Source: CAZLXG01 sp964563585 | GTDB lineage: Bacteria; Bacteroidota; Bacteroidia; Flavobacteriales; Flavobacteriaceae | Assembly (NCBI GenBank): GCA_964563585.1 | Contig: CAZLXG010000024.1 | Coordinates: 1-31,380 of the forward strand | DNA length: 31,380 nt | Direction of reading: 5' to 3' | Shown: piece after piece, positions 14,684-22,348 of the stretch | Layout of the letters: each line of letters starts with the position of its first letter | Numbering within the stretch: position 1 is the first letter of the stretch | The notes under the pieces: generated by a model | Databases searched by the model: none | What the model saw: the letters and a program-made list of their open reading frames with translations, nothing else | What the model was told of the DNA's origin: nothing | Position numbers and translations under genes: made by a program

Positions 14684-15304
14684 ATGAAAAAAGCAATTAA
14701 ATTAATTTTAACTTTAGCTACTGTACTATTTTTTAGTGCTTTTACTTTTAATAAAACAGATTTAGGTGAAGGTTATAAAGTTGGTGATGTTGTAGACGAT
14801 TTTTCGTTAGAAAGCACCGATAAGAAAATGGTATCGATGGAAGATTTTAAAGATGCTAAAGGATTTATTATAACATTTACCTGTAATACTTGTCCGTTTG
14901 CAATAGCATATGAAGATAGAATTATTGAGCTTAATAATAAGTATGCTTCAAAAGGATACCCTGTTATTGCAATTATGCCAAATAATACCGATGTAAAACC
15001 TGGTGATAATATGGAAGCAATGAAAGCTAGAGCAAAAAGTAAAGGCTTTACGTTTCCGTATTTAATTGATGCTGGTCAGAAAGTGTATCCAAAATTTGGA
15101 GCAACAAAAACACCACATGTTTATGTTTTAGAAAAAACTAAAAAAGGCAATGTCGTTAAGTATATAGGTGCTATTGATGATAATCATAGAGATGCATCAG
15201 CAGTAAAAGTAAAGTTTGTTGAAAATGCTGTAAATGCATTACTAGCTGGAAAAGAAGTTAAGCAAACCACAACTAAAGCTATAGGGTGTTCAATTAAAGC
15301 TTAA
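14684..15304 (+). CDS. Secreted redoxin (AhpC/TSA-thioredoxin-like family)
   Basis: The 206-residue protein has a signal peptide (MKKAIKLILTLATVLFFSAF) and a redoxin fold. The redox pair is Cys67 and Cys70 in ITFTCNTCPFA, a CxxC in the place of the thioredoxin active site. FTFPYLIDAGQKVYPKFGAT followed by TPHVYVLE contains the conserved cis-Pro. Relatives are flavobacterial thioredoxin-family proteins of unknown substrate. It probably acts in the periplasm beside the TlpA-like lipoprotein 8 bp upstream, within one transcript ended by the hairpin at 15322-15350. Confidence 0.85.
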   Translation: MKKAIKLILTLATVLFFSAFTFNKTDLGEGYKVGDVVDDFSLESTDKKMVSMEDFKDAKGFIITFTCNTCPFAIAYEDRIIELNNKYASKGYPVIAIMPNNTDVKPGDNMEAMKARAKSKGFTFPYLIDAGQKVYPKFGATKTPHVYVLEKTKKGNVVKYIGAIDDNHRDASAVKVKFVENAVNALLAGKEVKQTTTKAIGCSIKA

Positions 15305-15321
15305 TAGTTATAAAATATTTT

Positions 15322-15350
15322 AAAGCCCAAAGTGTAACACTTTGGGCTTT
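15322..15350 (+). terminator. Intrinsic terminator of the tlpA-like/redoxin unit
   Basis: AAAGCCCAAAGTG / CACTTTGGGCTTT forms a strong hairpin with a tight loop, followed by TTT. It lies 18 bp after the redoxin stop. Confidence 0.88.
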
Positions 15351-15377
15351 TTTCGTTATTTATTTAATAAGATATGT

Positions 15378-15385
15378 TAATTTTG
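15378..15385 (+). promoter_or_regulatory. -7 box for the rhodanese pair
   Basis: TAATTTTG matches TAnnTTTG and lies 23 bp before the first rhodanese ATG, directly after the upstream terminator. No TTG at the usual -33 distance is visible. Confidence 0.45.
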
Positions 15386-15408
15386 TATCTGAAGAAAGTA
15401 AAAAAAAT

Positions 15409-15726
15409 ATGGAAGAATTAATTCAAGAAGAGTGGGTAATACAATTAGCAGCAGATGAAAATGCTGTAATTTTAGATGTAAGAACTGGTGATGAGGTTGC
15501 AGAAGGCAAAATATCAAACGCAATTCATATAGATATATATAAAGGGCAAGAATTTATTTCAGAAGTTGAAGAACTTGATGAGAGTAAAAATTACTATGTA
15601 TATTGTAAATCTGGAAACAGAAGTGGGCAAGCTTGTCAAATAATGAATCAATTAGGTTTTGATAATACTTTTAACCTTTTAGGAGGCATTTTAGAATGGG
15701 AAGGCAAACTTGTTGATGTTAAATAA
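15409..15726 (+). CDS. Cytoplasmic single-domain rhodanese
   Basis: This 105-residue rhodanese-like protein has the N-terminal VILDVRTGDEVAEGKISNAIHID and the active-site loop YCKSGNRSG (Cys66), which is the six-residue loop of sulfurtransferases. LGGILEWEGK closes the fold. It has no signal peptide, so it should act in the cytoplasm carrying persulfide sulfur. It is followed after 9 bp by a secreted paralogue, suggesting paired roles on the two sides of the membrane. Confidence 0.9.
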   Translation: MEELIQEEWVIQLAADENAVILDVRTGDEVAEGKISNAIHIDIYKGQEFISEVEELDESKNYYVYCKSGNRSGQACQIMNQLGFDNTFNLLGGILEWEGKLVDVK

Positions 15727-15735
15727 ATAATACAA

Positions 15736-16134
15736 ATGAAAAAATTATTAAATATGTTTTGTTTTTTTGTCTTAATAGCAGCATTTGTAAGCTGTAATAG
15801 TACATTAAAAGGCGAAGCTAAAGTAGTATTGCCAGAAGAAATGAAAATTCTTTTGAAATTAGATGATGTACAATTAGTTGATATTAGAACACCTAAAGAA
15901 TTCAAAGAAGGTTTTATAGCCAATGCACAAAACATAAACTTTTTTTCACCTTCATTTGATGAGGATATTAAAAAGTTAGATAAACAAAAACCAATTATTT
16001 TATATTGTCGTTCTGGTCGTAGAAGTGCTAAGTGTACAAAGAAATTACTTGAAGCAGGTTTTATGAAAATTTATGATTTAGATGGAGGTATAGAAGAATG
16101 GAAGCATGATGGGTTTAGTACTAATGTTAAATGA
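15736..16134 (+). CDS. Rhodanese-like lipoprotein
   Basis: The 132-residue protein begins with a lipoprotein signal (VLIAAFVSC, Cys20) followed by a rhodanese domain: LVDIRTPKEFKEGFIANAQN, active-site loop YCRSGRRSA (Cys91) and LDGGIEEWKHDG. It would be anchored in the cell envelope. It forms an operon with the cytoplasmic rhodanese just upstream and neighbours two periplasmic thiol proteins. The substrate is unknown. Confidence 0.9.
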   Translation: MKKLLNMFCFFVLIAAFVSCNSTLKGEAKVVLPEEMKILLKLDDVQLVDIRTPKEFKEGFIANAQNINFFSPSFDEDIKKLDKQKPIILYCRSGRRSAKCTKKLLEAGFMKIYDLDGGIEEWKHDGFSTNVK

Positions 16135-16269
16135 TAATTTGTCATATATTTCTTGAAATAGCTCTTTTATCTATTTTTTGAGTTAGTTATCCTTTTTATT
16201 TTAAAGAATATTAAGTTTTATTTAATTTTATCCTATTAATTTTTTAATTCATCTTAAATAAAAGAACTA

Positions 16270-16581
16270 ATGGACAACGGTTATATAATATTATCAATTG
16301 TAGCCTTATTATTTTTAAGTATATATGGTTTTTCATATGCTTCTGTTACTTTAGGAAAGTATAGAGCAAAAAAAGCTATGAATAATGAAATGCTACTTGA
16401 AGAAATTAGATTGCAAGACAATGTGAAAAAGCAAGAAATTAGAGATGAAAAGCTTAGGAAACAAAATAAAAGACGAGAAGAAATTAGTCATGAACTTAGG
16501 CTATTAGAGCAAATGAAAGAGAATAGAGATAAATCTAATAAAATGAGAGTTGAGCAAATGAAAAAGAAAAAAGTAAGTTAA
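16270..16581 (+). CDS. Single-pass membrane protein with charged coiled coil
   Basis: The 103-residue protein has one transmembrane helix (about residues 5-27, IILSIVALLFLSIYGFSYA) followed by a highly charged helix rich in Lys, Glu, Arg and Met, likely a coiled coil. I recognise no family. A strong terminator lies 22 bp downstream. The next gene is also a charged coiled-coil protein, but it has its own upstream region after that terminator. Confidence 0.7.
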   Translation: MDNGYIILSIVALLFLSIYGFSYASVTLGKYRAKKAMNNEMLLEEIRLQDNVKKQEIRDEKLRKQNKRREEISHELRLLEQMKENRDKSNKMRVEQMKKKKVS

Positions 16582-16602
16582 TTAATTACTTTTCAAAATA
16601 TT

Positions 16603-16639
16603 AAAAACCCATATACATAATAATTGTATATGGGTTTTT
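16603..16639 (+). terminator. Intrinsic terminator
   Basis: AAAAACCCATATAC / GTATATGGGTTTTT is a 14-bp perfect stem with a 9-nt loop and T tract after the small membrane protein gene. Confidence 0.9.
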
Positions 16640-16746
16640 TACTGACTCAAAAATATTCTTATTTTACTGTATTAACTTTTAAGTATTATATGATTCAATA
16701 TTGTTTTATATGTTTATGATAATTATTAGACTTACAATTAAGTAAT

Positions 16747-18197
16747 ATGAAAAACTTTCTTTTATTTATTTGTCTTTTGTTCTTGAATAATGCCTTTTCG
16801 CAAGAAGAAGCATCTATTGCGACAAAATTTATTGATGATGGTAGTCTGTACCAGAATTTAAATGATTTTTCTAAACCTTTAGCTCAATTTAAAGAAAATG
16901 AAGTTTGTATTGTTACTAAATATTTAGGCAACTATACTTATGGTGTAAAGTATAAAGAATGGGTAGGTTATGTTAAAGATGAATTTTTAGTTGTTAATGA
17001 AGAAATGATGGATTTGTTTTTCGATCATGAAGAGAAAGAAAGAAAGAAATCAATCGAGGAAAAGAAGAAAAGAAGAGAGAAAATACAAGCTATAAAAAGA
17101 AAGAAAGAGGAAAAATTAGATTCAATTATACAATTTCAAGAAGCAGAAAAGAAGCGATTAGAAGAACAAGTCNNNNNNNNNNNNNNNNNNNNNNNNNNNN
17201 NNNNNNNNNNNNNNNNNNNNNNNNNNNNNNNNNNNNNNNNNNNNNNNNNNNNNNNNNNNNNNNNNNNNNNNNACTAGAATTAGAAAGAAAGCGAAAATCA
17301 GATTCAATTATACAATTTCAAGAAGCAGAAAAGAAGCGATTAGAAGAACAAGTCTTAGTAATAAAAATAAAAGTAGAACAAAAAGAAAAGAGAAAACAAG
17401 ACTCAATTCTTAAAGTAAAAGAGATAGAAAAGAAACAAATAGAATTAGAATTGCTTGCTCGTAAGTTAGAATCAGAGAGAAAAAGAAAATCAGATTCAAT
17501 AATTAAGGTTAAAGAATTAAAGCAACAAAGGTTAGAAGTTGAAGCATTAGCAAGAAAACTAGAATTAGAAAGAAAGCGAAAATCAGATTCAATTATACAA
17601 TTTCAAGAAGCAAAAAAGAAGCGATTAGAAGAACAGGAGTTAGTAATAAAAATAAAAGCAGAACAAAAAGAGAAGAGGAAACAAGACTCTATTGTTAAAA
17701 TTAAGGAAACTGAAAAAAGTAAAATAAAATTGCAAGAGAATAAAGAGCAAGAAAATGCGAGATTAGAAAGAATTAAATTCCGGAATACTTGTCATTATAT
17801 AGTAAATGAATATGACGATTATTATAAAGAAAGAAACATAAAAACAACACCCTATACAGTTAGTCGAAATTTAACTATTGAGTTGGTAAGGCAAGGAAGA
17901 AGTGTAAGTGTATTTATTAATTTATCAGAAGATTTGGGTTGTGCTAGTTATCTCTCAAGTCAAAGATCGTTTGTAAAAGTAAAGCTTGAAAATAATAAAA
18001 TAATTACTTTTTATCATTCTTGGAATATCGAGTGTGGAGATTTTAGTTTTAAAGGTAAAATATCTAGTTCGCAAATAATAAGTTTGAAAAATTCACCAAT
18101 CAAATCCATAAAACTTCAAGGCACAAAATATTCCCAAGAAATTATAGATATAGATTATAAAGAGTTTTTTATAGACAAGTTAAAATGTATTGAGTAA
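16747..18197 (+). CDS. Secreted coiled-coil repeat protein, interrupted by an assembly gap
   Basis: The N-terminus has a signal peptide (MKNFLLFICLLFLNNAFSQ) and a small SH3-like domain (about residues 30-85, with WVGYVKDEFLVV). A long charged coiled coil follows, then a C-terminal domain of ~150 residues that I do not recognise (FRNTCHYIVNEYDDYYKERN to IDKLKCIE, with several Cys). The coil is built from 31-33-residue units beginning KRKSDSI or KRKQDSI, grouped into a 95-residue (285-bp) super-repeat. 17173-17272 is 100 N. The frames on either side do not agree across 100 bases, so the gap length is nominal and the true repeat number is unknown. Confidence 0.75.
17119..17660 (+). repeat. In-frame tandem repeat, 285-bp unit, unresolved in assembly
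   Basis: The unit starting at 17273 recurs from 17558 (285 bp, 95 codons). The 55 bp just before the N run (17118-17172) recur exactly at 17299-17353. The first 55 bp after the N run (17273-17327) recur exactly from 17558. Both 55-bp matches mark ends of assembly contigs, so copy number here is uncertain. Confidence 0.85.
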
Positions 18198-18204
18198 ATA
18201 AAAC

Positions 18205-18236
18205 AAAAACCCATGTAAATTATTACATGGGTTTTT
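18205..18236. terminator. Bidirectional terminator between the coiled-coil gene and ssrA
   Basis: AAAAACCCATGTAA / TTACATGGGTTTTT is a 14-bp stem with a 4-nt loop and T tracts on both strands. It follows the coiled-coil gene on the plus strand and ssrA on the minus strand. Confidence 0.88.
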
Positions 18237-18241
18237 TAATG

Positions 18242-18632
18242 TGGAGTCGGAGAGAATCGAACTCTCGTCCAAACAAGTAACCAAATAGCTTTCTACACGT
18301 TTAGTTTTTTCTTGATTTTCGATTGTAGGCCGATTAAAAACATTCTACCTACAACTTATCTTTTTTAGTTTCAAAAGTGTGTCAAAGCACCACACAATCT
18401 ATGTCAACATTTACGATGTCTCAAAAAGGAACGCCGTTAACCAAGGCTTTCCGGAGACATAAAGCTTTCCTACCTAGTAGGACGAGGCTAATCTTACTAT
18501 AATTCAGATTATGCAGCTAAAGCGTAGTTATTCTCGCCGTTTAAAATTTGATTTAGCGTTTTACGAGGCTCAATGTCATTACTCGACGTGCTTACCATTT
18601 CATTAATCTCGCTGTCAAAACCAGTCGACCCC
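18242..18632 (-). ncRNA. ssrA: Transfer-messenger RNA (tmRNA)
   Basis: The 5' end GGGGTCG pairs with CGACTCC at the 3' end with the G3-U wobble that alanyl-tRNA synthetase recognises. The T arm GAGAG-TTCGATT-CTCTC and GGACG motif are present. The tag frame (18538-18509) starts at resume codon GGC and encodes GENNYALAA followed by TAA, so the tag is (A)GENNYALAA, typical of flavobacteria. The terminal CCA is not encoded (the genome continues A-C-A). tmRNA rescues stalled ribosomes with SmpB, and the tag directs proteolysis. Length is about 391 nt. Confidence 0.97.
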
Positions 18633-18654
18633 GTTTATAAAAATGATAATTTGG

Positions 18655-18731
18655 GCGTTACCCTATCGGGTCAGGCTTTCCACTATATCTTTTGCAAAAA
18701 AGCAAAAGGATGCCGCTTCAATCCTTAACGC
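18655..18731 (+). repeat. Leader-positioned structured repeat, copy C
   Basis: On the plus strand it runs from GCGTTACCCTATCGGGTCAG to CAATCCTTAACGC. It lies 22 bp upstream of the ssrA 5' end and 81 bp upstream of the dehydrogenase start. Its orientation relative to the plus-strand gene is the same as that of the other copies relative to their downstream genes. Some arm positions have diverged. Confidence 0.8.
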
Positions 18732-18812
18732 AAGCAGCAAAGTTATCAAAAAAGTTTGTATAAGCCTGCAAATCCTATTACATTAGTTCAAAAATTATTC
18801 CAAATTAAACAT

Positions 18813-20018
18813 ATGAAGTTTGCCATCATAAAAGAACGTAAAAACCCACCAGATCGTCGCGTTGTATTTTCACCCGAAAAACTAGCCGAAGCCAGAGCAC
18901 AATTCCCAGAAACTGAGTTTATTGTAGAATCTTCAGACATTCGCATATTTTCAGATTCAGCATATCAAAAATTAGGTTTTACAGTAACCGACGATGTGTC
19001 AGATTGCGATGTAATGATAGGCGTAAAAGAAGTTCCTTTAGAAAACTTAATACCAAACAAAAAATACTTTTTCTTTTCACATACCATAAAAAAGCAACCT
19101 TATAATAGAAAATTGCTAAAAACAATACTTGAAAAAAATATTGAAATTTACGACCACGAAACTATAGTTGATAGTAAAGGCTTCCGCTTAATAGGTTTCG
19201 GACGTTATGCAGGTTTAGTAGGAGCTTACAACGGTTTTAGAGCATTAGGATTAAGAGATAAATTATTCAATCTACCAAAAGTAGAAACACTAGCCGATTT
19301 AGATGAGGTAAAAACTGAACTTGATAAAATTACACTACAAAACATTAAAATATTACTGTCAGGAACAGGAAAAGTAGCAAAAGGTGCAAAAGAAATATTA
19401 GACCATTTAAAAATAAAACAAGTAAGTGATGCTTTATATTTAACATCAAAATTTAAAGAACCTGTGTATTGTTTGGTAGATGTTATGGAATATAGTAAAC
19501 GAAAAGACGGAAAAGTAGGAGATAAATATGAGTTTTATAAAGACCCGTCAGGTTACGAAAGTAACTTCATGCCTTACGCCAAAGAAACCGATTATTTTAT
19601 AGCAGGTCATTTTTTTGGAAATGGTGCTCCATATTTATTCACTAGAGAAGATGTAAAACAACCTGAGTTTAGTATAAATTTAGTAGCCGATATTTCATGC
19701 GATATTGATGGTCCAGTGGCGAGTACAATTCGATCTTCTACTATTGCAGAACCATTTTACGGTTATAATCCACAAACCGAAAAAGAAGTTGCATTTGATA
19801 ATAAAGAAGCAATAACCGTTATGGCAGTCGATAATTTACCATGTGAACTTCCAAAAGATGCAAGTGAAGGTTTTGGAGACATGTTTTTAAAACATGTAAT
19901 TCCATCATTTTTTAATAACGATTTAGAAGGTATTTTACAACGTGCTAAAGTAACCGAAAACAAAAAACTAACCGAACGTTTTGCTTATTTGCAAGATTAT
20001 GTAGATGGGAAAGAATAA
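18813..20018 (+). CDS. NAD(P)-dependent oxidoreductase, saccharopine/alanine dehydrogenase-like
   Basis: The 401-residue protein resembles the lysine-forming saccharopine dehydrogenase / alanine dehydrogenase-PNT group. It opens with MKFAIIKERKNPPDRRVVFSPEKL (the AlaDh/PNT N-terminal strand and substrate Arg/Lys region). It has an ETIVD...GFGRYAGLVGAYNGFRALGL linker, a nucleotide-binding loop ILLSGTGKVAKGAKEIL and a C-terminal ADISCDIDGPVASTIRSST. The substrate is uncertain; saccharopine or another N-carboxyalkyl amino acid is possible. I start at ATG 18813, where family similarity begins. A frame to 18756 only adds 19 residues from the leader. The end overlaps the SDR gene by 14 bp. Confidence 0.82.
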   Translation: MKFAIIKERKNPPDRRVVFSPEKLAEARAQFPETEFIVESSDIRIFSDSAYQKLGFTVTDDVSDCDVMIGVKEVPLENLIPNKKYFFFSHTIKKQPYNRKLLKTILEKNIEIYDHETIVDSKGFRLIGFGRYAGLVGAYNGFRALGLRDKLFNLPKVETLADLDEVKTELDKITLQNIKILLSGTGKVAKGAKEILDHLKIKQVSDALYLTSKFKEPVYCLVDVMEYSKRKDGKVGDKYEFYKDPSGYESNFMPYAKETDYFIAGHFFGNGAPYLFTREDVKQPEFSINLVADISCDIDGPVASTIRSSTIAEPFYGYNPQTEKEVAFDNKEAITVMAVDNLPCELPKDASEGFGDMFLKHVIPSFFNNDLEGILQRAKVTENKKLTERFAYLQDYVDGKE

Positions 20019-20799
20019 TTTAAAAACCGCTTTAGTAACCGGAGCAGCATCAGGATTAGGATTTGAATTAGCACTTCTACTAGCAAAAGATGCTTATAAT
20101 CTTATTTTAATTGATATTGATGCTGAAAAGTTAGAACAGGCAAAAGCGAATATTCTAAAAGAATACAAGACTAAAATAACTTTATTAGTAAAAGATTTAA
20201 GTCAAGTAAATATTGCAAAAGAAATTTATAATGATGTAAGTAATACATCAATAGATGTGATTATAAATAATGCTGGTTTTGGGTTATTCGGAACATTCTC
20301 GAATACAGATTGGGAACGAGAATCACAAATGATACACTTACATATTTTAACCACAACACACTTAATAAAATTATTTTTACCAGATATGGTAAAACGTGGT
20401 TCGGGTAAAATTTTAAATTTGTCTTCATTGGCGGCTTTTCAGCCAGGACCATTAATGGCATTGTATTATGCTTCAAAATCTTATCTTTTGTCTTTTTCAC
20501 AAGCAATAGCAAACGAGTTAAAAGGAACAGGAGTTACAGTTACTGTATTATGTCCTGGGCCAACAAAAACAGCATTTCAAGATGTAGTTTCAAATGCATG
20601 TGCAGAAAATAAAATCACTTTTAATATGGCTTGTCCAAAACAAGTCGCAGCTTATGGATATAAGGCAATGTTAAAAGGAAGAGTTGTCGCAATTCCTGGG
20701 CTTTTTAATAAATTTTTATCAATATTACCAAGAGTGTTAACTAGAGATAGAACAATAAAAATTGTTAGAAAAATTCAAGATAGAAATAGAGTGTCTTAA
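20005..20799 (+). CDS. Short-chain dehydrogenase/reductase (SDR)
   Basis: The 264-residue protein is a classical SDR: cofactor loop TALVTGAASGLGFE (TGxxxGxG), NNAGFG, catalytic Ser in NLSSLAAFQPGP, and YYASKSYLL (YxxxK) with the following CPGPTKTAF. It is NAD(P)(H)-dependent and resembles the DltE/YqjQ-like group acting on aliphatic or lipid substrates; the exact substrate is unknown. It is translationally coupled to the upstream dehydrogenase by a 14-bp overlap. Its stop codon overlaps that of the convergent DUF1361 gene. Confidence 0.9.
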   Translation: MGKNNLKTALVTGAASGLGFELALLLAKDAYNLILIDIDAEKLEQAKANILKEYKTKITLLVKDLSQVNIAKEIYNDVSNTSIDVIINNAGFGLFGTFSNTDWERESQMIHLHILTTTHLIKLFLPDMVKRGSGKILNLSSLAAFQPGPLMALYYASKSYLLSFSQAIANELKGTGVTVTVLCPGPTKTAFQDVVSNACAENKITFNMACPKQVAAYGYKAMLKGRVVAIPGLFNKFLSILPRVLTRDRTIKIVRKIQDRNRVS

Positions 20800-21395
20800 T
20801 CGGTTGATTTATTAAATGTTTTAAATACTAAATATCCAATATTTAAAAAAGCACCAAATAAAATAGTAAATAACCATGCTTCTTTATTATTACTTGGTTG
20901 TATTACAATGTTTATAATATCGTTTAGTAAATAGTTTGAGTTACTTATTATTTCCCAAGAATTATAGCGTAAAAATCGCCCTAAGTAAATACCAAAGCTT
21001 GATAAAAATAAAATAATTATTAACCCGTAATTTAATACTGTCTTACTTAAATAGGGTTTCAAAATAGTTTTCATATCTAAAACAGATAAATAGAATAATA
21101 ATAAACCATTACATGCAAATGTGCTTACAACTATAATATCTAACTAAATTAAATGTGTGTTATTTAATTTTAAGTGAATTAAATCGGTAACTATATATGG
21201 CGCATTTGGTAAAAAAAGCAACCATACACCAAACCAAACTACAATCTTAAATTTGTTAAGCTTTGGGATACTTGCTAAATAGGTTGTAATGGTAAAGAGA
21301 ATGACTGCTAAGAACAAATTCAAAACTAAAAACAAGTAGAAAAAGGAATTTGTAAGTTTCATTCTAATTATAAGTAAAACAATACTAAATGTCAT
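20796..21395 (-). pseudogene. DUF1361 membrane protein with in-frame amber codon
   Basis: Read as one frame from 21395, this encodes a DUF1361-type protein of ~199 codons: WFGVWLLFLPNAPYIVTDLIHL, then VVSTFACNGLLLFYLSVLDM, then LFLSSFGIYLGRFLRYNSWE. A TAG at 21146-21144 interrupts it after NNTHLI, and the family sequence continues directly behind it (LDIIVVSTFA) in the same frame. In relatives a Trp commonly occurs near this position, so TGG to TAG is the simplest explanation. The result may be a recent pseudogene, a population variant or a base-call error. TAG ends other genes here, so recoding is unlikely. Confidence 0.8.
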
Positions 21396-21451
21396 TTGAC
21401 AGCGTAAGTATTGAAATTATTTTAAAGCGATTGAATATTAAGTGTTTTATG

Positions 21452-21829
21452 TTATTCATTAGTTTTTGTTTTGAATTCTATAAGTAATACGGTAATGATT
21501 CCTAAAGTATAAGCAACTAAATCTGACACTTGAAAACTACTGCCTAGTATGATTTTTATTAAGTGATTGTTTTGAAGATTTAATATTTCAAGAATATTTA
21601 CCAATTGTAAAAACTCTATAATAAAAGCAAAGATTAAAATTGAAATTGCCAGAGTTATTGAATTTATTTTGAAGAAGCTTTTAAAGAAGTAGTAAATTAA
21701 AATAACTACTAAAAAGTCGCCAAACGTGTGGCGTATAAAACCATGTGTTAAAAATGCTGCTATTAGTACTTCAATAGCAAATAGAAGTATTGTAATTATT
21801 AAATATGTTTTATTGAGTTGAAGTGTCAT
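21452..21829 (-). CDS. DUF2809 membrane protein
   Basis: The 125-residue protein has four hydrophobic segments and the family signature FIRHTFGDFLVVILIYYFFK, then FAFIIEFLQLVNILEIL, then GSSFQVSDLVAYTLGI, characteristic of DUF2809. It is an inner-membrane protein of unknown function. It lies 4 bp after the preceding small membrane gene and 56 bp before the DUF1361 gene, in a run of membrane genes downstream of creD. Confidence 0.85.
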   Translation of the reverse strand: MTLQLNKTYLIITILLFAIEVLIAAFLTHGFIRHTFGDFLVVILIYYFFKSFFKINSITLAISILIFAFIIEFLQLVNILEILNLQNNHLIKIILGSSFQVSDLVAYTLGIITVLLIEFKTKTNE

Positions 21830-21833
21830 ATTG

Positions 21834-22139
21834 CTAAAAATTTGTTGCAGATTTGATAGAGATGATAGTGTAGAAATATAATATGGCTATTGGAATATTT
21901 AAAAGCACAAGTCCACAGGTTTTTAGAAGTTCTAGCTTTTGAGTTGTTCTGCCCAGTAATGAAATAATTAATGCTAATAGAGATAAACTATTTGTTACTA
22001 TTGCTACTATTACAAAAATTAATCCTGGATATAAAAATATTTCTGTTTTGTTAAAATATAATTGTAGTGCGAATAATATAGTGCCAAATACAAAGCTTAA
22101 AATAGCTATTGCTTTACTTGTATTTATTAATTTATTCAT
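21834..22139 (-). CDS. Small membrane protein (101 aa, three to four helices)
   Basis: This 101-residue protein is almost entirely hydrophobic, with segments at about residues 8-27, 34-62 and 73-93. I do not recognise a family. The start at 22139 lies 15 bp after structured repeat copy D, whose mini-ORF (MPFQSLTQKTKKHE) ends in a TAA overlapping this start region. Downstream spacing to DUF2809 is 4 bp, consistent with an operon. Confidence 0.65.
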   Translation of the reverse strand: MNKLINTSKAIAILSFVFGTILFALQLYFNKTEIFLYPGLIFVIVAIVTNSLSLLALIISLLGRTTQKLELLKTCGLVLLNIPIAILYFYTIISIKSATNF

Positions 22140-22154
22140 GCTTTTTTGTTTTTT

Positions 22155-22325
22155 GCGTTAGTGATTGAAACGGCATCCTTTTTAAATTTTGAGTGTAATA
22201 AATTATTGTAAAAACTAAGGTTTGGCAGATTGCTACATCCTTTGTCTTCTTGTATTGGCATTTAAAAAGATATAGTGTAAAGCGCGACCTCGAACTTGCC
22301 CTTAAAGCAAGTTGCGAGGAAACGC
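22155..22325 (-). repeat. Leader-positioned structured repeat, copy D (diverged, enlarged loop)
   Basis: The ends (GGGCGTTTCC and CAATCACTAACGC in the mRNA sense) and arms match copies A-C, but the central loop is expanded by about 90 bp. An extra hairpin is present: CCTCG-AACTTGC / GCAAGTT-GCGAGG (plus-strand reading, about 22287-22320). It sits between creD and the 101-residue membrane protein gene. Confidence 0.75.
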
Positions 22326-22348
22326 CCAACGCCAACCAACTAATAAAA

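Noticed and set aside
16747..18197. CRISPR-like array in the repeated region
   Set aside because: The repeats are in-frame coding units without equal-length unique spacers; they encode a coiled coil.
18756..20018. Dehydrogenase starting at 18756
   Set aside because: The 19 extra residues come from untranslated leader sequence. Family similarity starts exactly at ATG 18813.
20796..21395. Amber suppression or recoding of TAG
   Set aside because: TAG terminates several intact genes in this window and no suppressor tRNA or pyrrolysine-type context is visible.
22132..22335. 67-residue ORF on the minus strand
   Set aside because: It is the reading frame of structured repeat copy D and ends across the start of the 101-residue gene. 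It has no protein-like features.
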